Origin: Candidatus Magasanikbacteria bacterium GW2011_GWC2_45_8
GTDB taxonomy: Bacteria; Patescibacteriota; Patescibacteriia; Magasanikbacterales; UBA10146
Direction: 5' to 3'
NCBI GenBank assembly: GCA_001001925.1
Contig: LCLH01000016.1
Location: 1-21,283 of the forward strand
DNA length: 21,283 nt
Below, piece by piece: positions 1 through 8,044 of this stretch (the stretch's first letter is position 1; each line of letters begins with the position of its first letter). The notes under the pieces are model-generated. The model saw nothing but the letters and a program-made list of their open reading frames with translations, made no database searches and was not told the DNA's origin. The translations under genes were made by a program, and so were the position numbers.

Positions 1-2
1 GC

Positions 3-965
3 AGTGGTTCCTCTGCTGTTTCTTTACAAACAAATCCGGATGTTATTCGCCGAGCAATTTTTGAGAAATTATTTCCAACAAGTTTTTGCGAATTCTTGAC
101 GATCAAAGATAGTAAATACCCGATCACTGGATTAAAGAAAAATATCAAAGATGCTTTGTTTGCATCAGAATCAGCAAAAGAAGCCTACGATAAATTAAAA
201 AGTTTTGAACAATCAGTGCTTAGTTTTTGGTCGCAGGTAGATCGCCATTATATTGATGAGTACTTAAAAATTGGCACGCTTCCATTCGCTATTAGGATTA
301 AGGATGAGGCTCGGGTTTATCAAACTATAACTTTATTGCTCGATAAGGTTATCAATCAAGACGTACAAAGTCTTGGTCGCTTTGATCAAAAAACCATTGG
401 TTATATTAAAAGAGTTTTATTTTTGCTAGCCGAGTCTGAAGTTTTGAGTGTACAAAACTTAGCCAAAACGCTTGAAACCAGTGTCAATACAGTTTCAAGT
501 ATTCTTGAGGTGTTGGAACAAGCGGAACTATTGATAAGAGTTATGCCGTATGGTTCTAACACAAAGAAAGTAAGAAAGCCGTCAAAATATCAATTTATGT
601 CGTCAGCCATAAGGTCGGCTTTTTTGTCGGTCGCTGGTAATCTGCAGGTATTTGCTCAACAGAAAGGCAGACTAATGGAAGATATTGTTGCTATGACTTT
701 ATATCGTGAGTTTGTTGCAAGCAATCGAGGCGCTTTGAATCACGATAGTTCAAAGGGTGGTGCCGACTTTATTCTAACTATTGCAGAAAAAAATATAATT
801 CCAATTGAAGTAGGTATGGGTGAAAAACTTGGCACACAGGTCAGGAGTACTATGAAAAAAGTGGGCTCCGCCAAATATGGTGTAGTAGTTTGCCGAAACT
901 CCCTGACTCTTTTAGAAGATGCCAACGTTATTAAGGTGCCGCTAGATTACTTCTTACTAATCTAA
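3..965 (+). CDS. DUF4143-type AAA ATPase, C-terminal part (5' end outside window)
   Basis: The reading frame is open to the left window edge: no stop occurs from base 3 onward, so the TTG at 96 is not a credible start and this is the C-terminal part of a larger gene. The visible protein matches the back half of AAA/DUF4143 ATPases, a family common in mobile and accessory regions. An all-helical linker is followed by a winged-helix-like segment (around SVQNLAKTLETS...VSSILEVLE) and then a PD-(D/E)xK-like fold with GGADFIL and IPIEVGMG. The usual lysine of the ExK motif is replaced (EVG), so nuclease activity is doubtful. The P-loop part would lie upstream and is not seen. It is followed after 14 nt by the small zinc-ribbon gene. 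Family assignment is from remembered family features, not a search. Confidence 0.72.
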   Translation, partial: SGSSAVSLQTNPDVIRRAIFEKLFPTSFCEFLTIKDSKYPITGLKKNIKDALFASESAKEAYDKLKSFEQSVLSFWSQVDRHYIDEYLKIGTLPFAIRIKDEARVYQTITLLLDKVINQDVQSLGRFDQKTIGYIKRVLFLLAESEVLSVQNLAKTLETSVNTVSSILEVLEQAELLIRVMPYGSNTKKVRKPSKYQFMSSAIRSAFLSVAGNLQVFAQQKGRLMEDIVAMTLYREFVASNRGALNHDSSKGGADFILTIAEKNIIPIEVGMGEKLGTQVRSTMKKVGSAKYGVVVCRNSLTLLEDANVIKVPLDYFLLI

Positions 966-979
966 TATTTTCTTTAAAT

Positions 980-1171
980 ATGGAAATCGCTAACAAAACT
1001 AAAAAAGACCTTTACTACAAATGTACTCATTGCGGAGATGAGATTTTTTGGAATACCCACAAAAAACTTACTTATTGCAAATGTAAGAAAATCTGGGTGG
1101 ATGGATGTGAGGATTATATTCGCATCGGTGGCGATAGGGATAAAGGAGACTACGAAGTAATCAACAAATAA
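980..1171 (+). CDS. 63-residue zinc-ribbon protein (DUF7695-like)
   Basis: A short complete protein starting at ATG 980. It has a CTHC motif near residue 15 and a CKC motif near residue 33, the spacing of a zinc ribbon, followed by a WVDGCEDYIRIGG segment. The CxxC...CxC plus VDG-x(2)-DYIR arrangement resembles small DUF7695 proteins, whose function is unknown. It lies 14 nt after the ATPase gene and may be co-transcribed with it. No strong Shine-Dalgarno is visible (AT-rich TTTCTTTAAAT upstream). The next DNA downstream is pseudogene material, so this gene sits at the edge of a decaying accessory segment. Confidence 0.6.
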   Translation: MEIANKTKKDLYYKCTHCGDEIFWNTHKKLTYCKCKKIWVDGCEDYIRIGGDRDKGDYEVINK

Positions 1172-1175
1172 ATTT

Positions 1176-1296
1176 ATGCAAAAAGAAGCCTAAGCTCGAA
1201 TCAAAATAAATAATATACTCCAAGAATCTGGCTGGAGATTTTTCGATGATGAAAAAGGTTCGGCAAATATTGTTTTAGAGAATAACGTAAAACTCA
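1176..1296 (+). pseudogene. N-terminal remnant of a type I restriction HsdR-like/DEAD helicase gene
   Basis: Starting at ATG 1176 the frame reads MQKEA, then an in-frame TAA at 1191. It continues without a stop through ARIKINNILQESGW, FFDDEKG and NIVLENNVKL. This pattern (E-A-x-R-x-x-I-x-x-x-L-x-E-S-G-W, then LENNVKL) is typical of the extreme N-terminus of type I restriction R subunits and related helicase-nucleases. The homology stops at about 1296, where a different gene's sequence begins. Only about 40 codons of what is normally an 800-1000 codon gene remain. A real early stop plus a truncating junction makes this a dead fragment. The family call is by motif recall; a protein search with the stop read through would settle it. 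Confidence 0.55.
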
Positions 1297-1733
1297 CCAG
1301 CCTTTTATGGCGACACTCATTACATTAACTTCGCACACGCCTTTTGAGCTTCCTCCAGATCTCCAAACGCTTTTTTTTCCCGCCGATACAAATCTTAATG
1401 ATGAACAAAAAAAATATCTCCAAAGTGTTCATTACGCAGACAGGTCTATTGGCACATTCATAAACCAACTCAAAGAAGATTGTGGTTCCGGGGATAAAAC
1501 TTGAGGGAGATAATACGGTCATGTCCAGCCATTTGGATTTGTACCCAACCTTGGCTCATCTATTAGGCCTTTCAGCACCTTCTTATGTATTGGGAAAAAA
1601 TATTCTAAATACCACCTCTCCACTAGTCGTGCGCCGAGCGCCCAATACAGGTTTCATCAAAGCAATATTCTCCTCCACTACCATTGTTCGTGGCAATCTT
1701 ATGCTACCGTTAGTAGTTGAACTTGAACAATAA
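1297..1733 (+). pseudogene. LTA-synthase-like sulfatase remnant with internal deletion and frameshift
   Basis: Two frames give consecutive parts of one protein. The first part (from about 1298) reads QPFMATLITLTSHTPFELP and then YLQSVHYADRSIGTFINQLKED, the conserved block before the catalytic GDH motif in LtaS/phosphoglycerol-transferase sulfatases. The second part, in another frame from about 1482, reads VPGIKLEG, then SSHLDLYPTLAHLLGL, the conserved block near the end of the domain. The stretch that should lie between them, including the GDH metal-binding site, is missing. The N-terminal membrane domain and the nucleophile Thr region are also absent because the left side joins the HsdR remnant. 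The product cannot be active. It converges on the copA gene with a gap of about 4 nt. Confidence 0.68.
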
Positions 1734-1737
1734 ATAA

Positions 1738-4049
1738 TTACGTCATTCTGCTCAAACGGGCAAAAAGAAAAAAGATAACCGTAAACACCACGCCCATTAC
1801 GAGAGGCGCCACAGCGGATACCCAATTCCGCCTGCCGACGCGAAACCGCCGCAAAAGCAAAGAGTTTGACACCACGGAAACGCTGGAAAACGCCATTGCC
1901 AGCCCCGCAAGTTCGGGCTTCAGCACAAGCCCGTATGCTATAAACACACGCGCGGCAATGGGAATCCCAATCACGTTGTAGAACAATGCGAAAAACAAAT
2001 TCTGTTTGATTTTGCCAACCGTCTCGCGGGAAAGCTGTATAGCGGTCAACACATCGCGCAGATCATCTTTGATAATCACAATGCCGCCGGTTTCCATTGC
2101 CACATCGGTTCCGCTTCCCATGGCAATACCCAGATCCGCTTGCGCAAGAGCAGGAGCGTCGCCTGCAACTTTTTAACTTCCAGCGCTTTGTCCTGCGGCA
2201 AAACTTCCGCGAGCACATGCGTGATGCCAACCGCGCGCGCAATGGCAAGTGCCGTGCGCTCATTATCACCGGTAATCATATATACTTTTATCCCCTTTTT
2301 TTGCAACGCCACTACCGCCGCGGACGTTGTTTCTTTTAGCGTGTCAGCCACCGCAATCACTCCAAGCAGAACCTTTGAATCCGCAAAAAACATAACCGTC
2401 TTTCCTTCATTCTCAAGCGCTTGCACATGATTTTCATGCGCGGTTATCTCTACACCGGAGCGCATCATAAGCGCGCGATTGCCCAATATATAGGTGATGC
2501 CTTCATGCTCCGCTGAAACACCGTACCCCGGAATCGCCTTGAAATGTTCAATGTCGTAAAAATCAGCGCCGTGCTTTTGCGCATAACGTACAATCGCCTC
2601 GGCAAGCGGATGTTCCGATACTTTTTCCAGACTTGCCATGAGCGCGACTAACTTTTTTTCATCGTTCATTGCGATAGCAACCACATCGGTCACTTCCGGC
2701 TTGCCTTTAGTGAGCGTTCCTGTTTTGTCAAATACAATAGCGTTAATTTTACACGCGGCCTCAAGCGGCTCACCGCCTTTTATCAAAACGCCGTTCTCCG
2801 CTCCCTTGCCTGTACCCACCATAATTGCCGTAGGTGTCGCAAGCCCCAGCGCGCATGGACACGCAATCACAATCACCGCAGTAAATGCCATTAAACTAAA
2901 GGTAATTGGCGCGCCAAGCGCAAAAAACCACACAACAAAAGTTACCATCGCGGATACAATGACAATGGGTACAAACACCGCGGAGATTTTGTCCGCCAAA
3001 TCTTGAATCGGCGCTTTTGATCCTTGCGCTTCTTCCACCAAGCGAATAATTTGTGAAAGCGTTGTCTCCGCACCCACGCGAGTAACCTGAAATTCAAAAC
3101 TTCCATTCTTGTTAATGGTCGCGCCATAGACCGTATCGCCAGCGTGTTTTTCCACCGGAATACTTTCACCGGTGAGCATGGATTCATCCACTGCAGAATC
3201 TCCTTTTTTCACTACCCCATCAACCGGAATTTTTTCTCCCGGACGCACTACCACAATATCGCCTTTTACCACCTGTTCAAGCGGGATATCCAATGTGTTG
3301 CCCTCACGCACCACACGCGCTGTCTTGGGTTGTAATCCCATAAGCTTCTTGATGGCGTCAGAAGCGCGCCCTTTGGCACGCGTCTCAAGCCATTTTCCCA
3401 AGATGACAAATGTAATCAAAAATGCCGCGGTTTCAAAGTACAGATCGGGAATTTTTGCCCCATCTACTCCCAAAATAGTGCCATAATTGAGAACATGCCC
3501 CACAAACCGCACTATACTGTAAAGATATGCGGTGCTCGTGCCAATCGCGATAAGACTATCCATGTTGAACGTTTTCATGCGCAACGCACTCCACGCGCCA
3601 TGATAAAATCCCGCGCCAATCCAGAATTGCACCGGCGTGGCAAGGACGAGAGAAATGATACCCACTAACGGAAGCAAGCCGTCGCGCAAAGGCATCCACG
3701 CAAAAAAATCAAAAAACATAAAATAGAGCATTGGAGCACTCAACACGGCGCCCCACATAAACTTGCGCCAGTACGCGCGCATTTCTTCTTCTTTTCTTTT
3801 TTGTACGCCTTCACTGTCCGCGGCTTGATATATGCTTGCTTTGTAACCTGCTTTTTCAACAGCGGTAATCAGATGCGAAGTATCAGTTGTTTGCGTGTCA
3901 TACACAACGCGAGCTTTTTCCGCGGCAAAATTTACATTCGCGTCGGAAACACCCTGCACTTTCTTGAGCGCGCGCGTAATAATTCCCGCGCACGACGCGC
4001 AATGCATTCCCTGCAAACTCAAAAGAACGGAGTCTTGCTTGTTTTCCAT
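1738..4049 (-). pseudogene. copA: Copper-translocating P1B-type ATPase, disrupted by a short deletion
   Basis: The 5' part (4049 to about 2164) encodes an N-terminal HMA domain with GMHCASC (Cys17, Cys20), membrane helices, the actuator motif TGES, the metal-site CPC motif, the phosphorylation motif DKTGTLTKG and the HP of SEHPLAEA. These mark a Cu(I) exporter. At about 2158-2166 the frame shifts. The protein goes from EVKKLQ directly to [17 protein letters not shown] in another frame, so about 12 residues including most of the GDGxND hinge motif are gone. The remaining part (to 1738) carries the last helices with NVIGIPIAA and SSVSVVSNS, as expected for a Cu(I) pump. Without the GDGxND aspartate and with a frameshift the gene should be inactive, unless the deletion is an assembly error. 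It is the last gene of the copper operon, 30 nt after the HMA gene. Confidence 0.88.
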
Positions 4050-4072
4050 ATAGATAACATTATTTTATGATT

Positions 4073-4089
4073 GAACACATTATGTGTTC
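4073..4089. repeat. 7-bp palindrome over the stop codon of the HMA gene
   Basis: GAACACA and TGTGTTC flank a 3-nt loop that is exactly the HMA gene's stop codon (TAA on the minus strand, 4080-4082). It lies in the gap before copA. It could be an mRNA hairpin or an operator half-site pair, but it does not match the CopY or CsoR operator patterns I know. Confidence 0.35.
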
Positions 4090-4298
4090 GCAATTTCTTC
4101 AGAGGTCTTGCCTACTTCTTCCAATGCTTTATGTATATCCGCCCATGGTATTTCATGCTCGGATGTCAAACTGGCCGCGCCTGTTTTTTGATCAATTTGA
4201 ACATCTGTTACGCCTGGCAAATCTTTTAGCACATCAGTGCTCAACCCCACGCATGAGTGACATTCAATGTTTGTAATGCGAAACTGTTTGGTAAACAT
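4080..4298 (-). CDS. Stand-alone heavy-metal-associated (HMA) domain protein, CopZ-like
   Basis: A 72-residue protein with the ferredoxin-like HMA pattern: FRITNIECHSC (CxxC near residues 13-16), then a helix, VTDVQID and a final helix. HMA proteins of this size carry Cu(I) between partners. The usual GMxC is replaced here by NIEC, keeping the two cysteines. It sits between the TauE/SafE fusion and copA, which also have HMA domains, so it most likely shuttles copper between them in the cytoplasm. Start ATG 4298 is 3 nt after the stop of the preceding small gene, which suggests translational coupling. Confidence 0.8.
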   Translation of the reverse strand: MFTKQFRITNIECHSCVGLSTDVLKDLPGVTDVQIDQKTGAASLTSEHEIPWADIHKALEEVGKTSEEIANT

Positions 4299-4301
4299 AA
4301 C

Positions 4302-4493
4302 TTATTTAATAAGTAATTTAATTAGTAACGCATTGGCTAATAAACTGCCGGCAACAAGAGCGGTTATGAGCCCCGCAACAAACGCCAAACCGGAGGGAAA
4401 ACTGCCCGTCTGTTGAGTATCTACAGAAGGCATCTGCTCGGGCTCTAAAGTAGAATGTGTATCAAATTCGGGATCAAAAGGTATGTGTGTCAT
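4302..4493 (-). CDS. Small one-helix membrane protein in the copper operon
   Basis: A 63-residue product with a polar, acidic N-terminal half (HIPFDPEFDTHST...) and one hydrophobic helix at about residues 35-60 (AFVAGLITALVAGSLLANAL). It carries a few His, Asp, Glu and Met residues but no Cys. It is not a family I recognise. Its stop is 3 nt from the HMA start and its ATG is 3 nt after the TauE/SafE stop, so the tight packing supports it as a real operon member. Being small, single-spanning and embedded in a copper operon, it could be an accessory subunit of one of the transporters; that is inference. Confidence 0.65.
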   Translation of the reverse strand: MTHIPFDPEFDTHSTLEPEQMPSVDTQQTGSFPSGLAFVAGLITALVAGSLLANALLIKLLIK

Positions 4494-4496
4494 ATA

Positions 4497-6233
4497 TTAT
4501 GTTTTAGAAACAACATTAATATAGCCGCGATACATGCCCATGGAACAACTGAACAAATATCGCCCAGGCTTGTCCGGTGTAAACTCAAGGACATTATCCG
4601 ATTTCCCCGCAATCATCGCGCGCAATCCAAAATCCCGCGCCTGCAGGACGCTCGCACACCCAGCCGCGTTTGTTCCATCTATTTCCCACTTCACAGGCAC
4701 TCCCGCTCTCACCGTAAATTCATCCGGCGTATAACCATAACTGTCCACGGTCATCTTCATCACCTGTTTACCGCCCTCAACTGTTACATTGGATTTTCCA
4801 CCCGTATTGCCACTTCCCGTATTGGCTGCCACCGCGCTTGAATTGATTGAAAACGCAGGCAACGGATACCCCAAGATAGTCAAACCATTTTGAATATTGT
4901 AAAACCCCAACACCACCACAAGGGCACCTGCAAACTGAAAAAATAATCTCCCTGCTTTGCCTTTGAGAGAACTTGAAGCCCAACCGAGCGCAAGAAGCGC
5001 TGGTACGGTACCAAGTGCAAATCCAAAAAGCAACAGCGCGCTGGTTGCGATGCTACCGGTTGTCAGCGCGTACAACTGCAGGGCCTGCGTAAATCCGCAT
5101 GGCAAAAAGAACGTCGCGGCTCCAAGCATAAATGGCGCCAAAGGATGTTCACTCTTTTGCCCCGCGTCAAGCACTTTGTGCGACAAATCTTTTGATGCCA
5201 TGTTGGGCAAAATGCCCCTAAGCCAAGACGGTGCGATATTCAGCATCTCCAAACCCATAATCAACATATACACTGCCGCTATTAGCGCGATAGTACCCAT
5301 TAACCACTGTGGCAAGGACAATGACTTTCCAAGAAAACCAATCAATCCGCCCAAGACGCCATAGGATACGGTGCGCCCTATCACAAACATATACACAGGA
5401 TACATGCGGCCCAAACCGCTCGCGCCGTACCGTTCATGAAATCGTGCCGCGGACGAAAGCAGGAGTCCTCCGGACACCGCAATACACGAAGAGCTTGCGG
5501 CAATGAGCCCAATAACAAATATTGTCCAAAAACCCGTATTTTGCCCAATAACAAAACCTGTTTTAAATAGTCCGACCTTAGAAAGTATCCACAAAACTCC
5601 CAAAACAATTGCAAACACTCCCACAAGCTGGCTGAAAGTGAGTTTTTGGTTCCGTACACTGCTCATATCCGTATCCACGCGCTTAGTGTGGATATTTTGA
5701 CCGGCAGAGGAACGCACTTTGTAGCCTTCACGCGCGATTGCCGACTGAAGACGGTCAAGCGACGGCGCTTGCGTAGTGTTGTACACCACACGAGCTTCAC
5801 CTTTTGACGCGTTCACATTCACCTTGACCACACCTTCAATTTTCTTAAATTTACTTTCAATGGTGATCTCGCATGAGCGGCACGTCATACCGTCAATACC
5901 AAGCATCAACTCACCGCACGGCACTCCCGACGACAACGGCAAAGTGGCGTGGCGCGACACCACTGATGAAGTTGCCACGTCAATTCCACTGAAAGATTCT
6001 CTTTCTCCAAGTTCCACCTCACTCACTTCATAGACCGAGAGCTCAATTCCTTGCTCTTTGAGCGCGCTATTGAGCAGTTCTATATTCACACCTCCCTTAA
6101 CCACCACACGCGCCTTATGGCGCACCTCGTTTATATCCACTTGCACTACATTCTCTTGCCGCATCAATGTTTCTTTGACCGTGCGCGGCCAAGAATTTTC
6201 AGCGCTCTTAACATAAACTTTAATAACATGCAT
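4497..6233 (-). CDS. TauE/SafE-family transporter with N-terminal HMA domains and C-terminal cupredoxin
   Basis: About 578 residues. The start is taken at ATG 6233 (MHVIKVYVK) rather than the TTG 12 nt upstream. Domains in order: an HMA-like fold without cysteines (about 1-70); a second HMA with GMTCRSC (about 115-177); a six- to seven-helix UreH/DsbD-like membrane domain (about 205-455) with SSSCIAVSGG and FFLPCGFTQALQLYALTTGS, hallmarks of the SafE branch; a Ser/Gly/Asn linker; and a cupredoxin-like domain (about 485-575) with AAGCAS and FSCSMGM as likely Cys/Met copper ligands. Such fusions are known in several phyla and are thought to move or hand over copper across the membrane. Here the HMA part would be cytoplasmic and the cupredoxin part extracytoplasmic. 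It heads the recognisable copper genes. Confidence 0.85.
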   Translation of the reverse strand: MHVIKVYVKSAENSWPRTVKETLMRQENVVQVDINEVRHKARVVVKGGVNIELLNSALKEQGIELSVYEVSEVELGERESFSGIDVATSSVVSRHATLPLSSGVPCGELMLGIDGMTCRSCEITIESKFKKIEGVVKVNVNASKGEARVVYNTTQAPSLDRLQSAIAREGYKVRSSAGQNIHTKRVDTDMSSVRNQKLTFSQLVGVFAIVLGVLWILSKVGLFKTGFVIGQNTGFWTIFVIGLIAASSSCIAVSGGLLLSSAARFHERYGASGLGRMYPVYMFVIGRTVSYGVLGGLIGFLGKSLSLPQWLMGTIALIAAVYMLIMGLEMLNIAPSWLRGILPNMASKDLSHKVLDAGQKSEHPLAPFMLGAATFFLPCGFTQALQLYALTTGSIATSALLLFGFALGTVPALLALGWASSSLKGKAGRLFFQFAGALVVVLGFYNIQNGLTILGYPLPAFSINSSAVAANTGSGNTGGKSNVTVEGGKQVMKMTVDSYGYTPDEFTVRAGVPVKWEIDGTNAAGCASVLQARDFGLRAMIAGKSDNVLEFTPDKPGRYLFSCSMGMYRGYINVVSKT

Positions 6234-6296
6234 ACTTTTAATCAATTAAAAAACCAAGCAATGCCAAAAATAAATTGGCTTATGATGCTTGGTCTC

Positions 6297-6716
6297 TTAA
6301 TTGCGGAGAATGGTTGAAGTAACAAAACGTAAATGAAAAAATGTATAGGCGTATAAAAGATAACGGACTAGCGCGTAGACGAGCACCACCTGCGCCAAAA
6401 AACCTATCAAAAGAATCAATGCGATCGTACTTAAATGAGTAAATGGCGCAAAAAGAAACGCGGCAGTCTCTTCAACGGCAGGCAACGCGCTTTGAATACA
6501 ATGTCTGATACAATCATCCGCGGCTCGCTGTACCGCCAAAGCTGTTGTACATACGTTTGCTCCACATCCCATTTCAAATCTTTGAGACCATAACGACCTT
6601 CCGCGCATGACGGAGTTTTCCATTGTTGCGAAGGCGCTTGGCATGCCAAAATTCATTGGCTTCACCAACCCGAGAAAAAGCACTAAAATTGCTATAGCTA
6701 CAGCAAAAATTTTCAT
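6297..6716 (-). CDS. Unknown Cys-containing secreted/membrane protein, first gene of the copper operon
   Basis: A 139-residue protein with a signal peptide (about 1-30, ending near PSAFA), a short extracytoplasmic part with four cysteines (MGCGANVC and DDCIRHC), and a long hydrophobic hairpin (about 95-125, ILLIGFLAQVVLVYALVRYLLYA broken by few charges). I do not recognise a family. The paired cysteines and position at the head of the copper operon suggest metal binding or a disulfide-held receptor head. The ATG at 6716 has AAGGA immediately upstream (overlapping a candidate -10 element), and the stop is about 60 nt before the TauE/SafE start. Confidence 0.6.
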   Translation of the reverse strand: MKIFAVAIAILVLFLGLVKPMNFGMPSAFATMENSVMRGRSLWSQRFEMGCGANVCTTALAVQRAADDCIRHCIQSALPAVEETAAFLFAPFTHLSTIALILLIGFLAQVVLVYALVRYLLYAYTFFHLRFVTSTILRN

Positions 6717-6724
6717 ATATCCTT

Positions 6725-6733
6725 ATCATACCA
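6725..6733 (-). promoter_or_regulatory. Candidate extended -10 promoter of the copper operon
   Basis: On the minus strand the sequence reads TGGTATGAT, an extended -10 (TGn plus TATGAT). It ends 8 nt before the ATG at 6716, so the transcript would be nearly leaderless. No convincing -35 is seen. It lies in the 81-nt divergent gap shared with the glycosyltransferase gene. Prediction only. Confidence 0.4.
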
Positions 6734-6797
6734 CAGAATTGCCCTCTTGAAAAGCTACCTAGTTATGTGGCACACTGCGCATATACTAACCTTTTAT

Positions 6798-7916
6798 ATG
6801 CCAAAAAAAATTCTCCTCCTTTCCCTTTCAGCAGGAAGCGGGCACCTCCGCGCGGCGGAAAGCATACGCGAAGAAGCGCAAAACTCATATCCAGACGCGA
6901 TTGTTGAACATCGCGATATTATTGAGTTTATCAACAAACCGCTCAAATTGGTATATCGCGATTTCTATCTCTTCATAACAAAAAATGCTCCACTGGTGTG
7001 GGGATACCTCTACAAGACATCAAATTCCCCATCGGTACGTGAAACGCTTCACGCGACATCCCACATACAAGCTCTTCTCGCAATCAAACTTGCTCGTTTT
7101 ATTGAAGCCTCCATGCCTGATGAAATTATCTGCACGCATTTTGTGTGCGCTGAAGTTGCCGCGTCAATACTTAAAAATAAAAAAATCAAAACCCCTATAT
7201 CAATTATTATTACCGATTACCAAATCCATCATCTTTGGATTGTTGAGGGAGTTGACCGTTATTTTGTCGCGACACACGAAATGAAAAAAGATTTAATCGC
7301 GACGGGGATCAACTGCGAACAAATAATTGTGAGTGGCATACCAGTATCTCCCAACGTCATAACCACAAAACGCACGCAACAACTGTACGCAAAATTCAAA
7401 TTAAATCAAAAACAACCGGTAATACTCGCTCTTTCCGGCGGATTTGGATTGCAGGATATTTCAAATATTATAGAAACACTTGGAGTAAGCAAATTACCGC
7501 TCCAAATATGCGCTGTAGCAGGATCCAACGAAGCCCTCAAATCTAAACTGGAAAATCTCAAACTTCCTTCACATATCAATCTGCACATATATAACTTTGT
7601 GCACGCCATACATGAACTCTACGCGCTTGCGGATGTGGTTATCAGTAAAGCAGGAGGGCTTACTGTGACAGAATGCATCGCTCGCGGTCTGCCGCTTGTT
7701 ATTACAGAACCGCTTCCCGGACAAGAAACAGCGAACGCGAATTTTTTGCGGACGCACAAAGCCGCTCTACAGATTAAAAAAAATAATGATATACTTAATA
7801 AAATTCATCGTATTCTCACCAACGCGGCGCTTCGCGATGAACTTGCTAAAAATATGCGCTCGGTAGCGCGTCCATTTGCGGCGCGCGCCATTCTTGAACA
7901 GATAATCAAAAAATAG
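6798..7916 (+). CDS. GT28 / MGDG-synthase-like glycosyltransferase
   Basis: 372 residues from ATG 6798 (MPKKILLLSLSAGSGH). The longer TTG start at 6747 would overlap the promoter region and add an unconserved stretch. The N-terminal half has the glycolipid-synthase signature SAGSGHLRAAESI and a segment THFVCAEVAA...IITDY typical of diacylglycerol glucosyltransferases (MGDG synthase N-domain). The C-terminal half has the GT-B nucleotide-sugar site: ALSGGFGL, AVAGSN, then KAGGLTVTECIARGLP and EPLPGQE. It should transfer a hexose or GlcNAc from a UDP-sugar to a membrane lipid on the inner face of the cytoplasmic membrane. The exact acceptor cannot be read from sequence. It is monocistronic, divergent from the copper operon, and ends at a bidirectional terminator. 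Confidence 0.82.
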   Translation: MPKKILLLSLSAGSGHLRAAESIREEAQNSYPDAIVEHRDIIEFINKPLKLVYRDFYLFITKNAPLVWGYLYKTSNSPSVRETLHATSHIQALLAIKLARFIEASMPDEIICTHFVCAEVAASILKNKKIKTPISIIITDYQIHHLWIVEGVDRYFVATHEMKKDLIATGINCEQIIVSGIPVSPNVITTKRTQQLYAKFKLNQKQPVILALSGGFGLQDISNIIETLGVSKLPLQICAVAGSNEALKSKLENLKLPSHINLHIYNFVHAIHELYALADVVISKAGGLTVTECIARGLPLVITEPLPGQETANANFLRTHKAALQIKKNNDILNKIHRILTNAALRDELAKNMRSVARPFAARAILEQIIKK

Positions 7917-7960
7917 ACTTGCTCCATGGGGTCTGCGTGCATGATCATGTAACGATTAAT

Positions 7961-7991
7961 AAAACAGCCCCGCTGGACGCGGAGCTGTTTT
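7961..7991. terminator. Bidirectional intrinsic terminator
   Basis: Arms AAAACAGCCCCGC and GCGGAGCTGTTTT flank a 5-nt loop (TGGAC), with one mismatch in a 13-bp stem. A-runs and T-runs lie at both ends, so it can act in either direction. It sits between the convergent ends of the glycosyltransferase gene and the coiled-coil gene, exactly where such a site is expected. Confidence 0.85.
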
Positions 7992-8044
7992 GAAGAGTTT
8001 GTTATACTTCCTGCATCCAATTTTCTTCGCAGGATTGAGATATA

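Noticed and set aside
6747..6797. Upstream TTG start giving a longer glycosyltransferase
   Set aside because: The 17 extra residues precede the conserved MPKKILLLSLSAGSGH start and would overlap the divergent promoter region.
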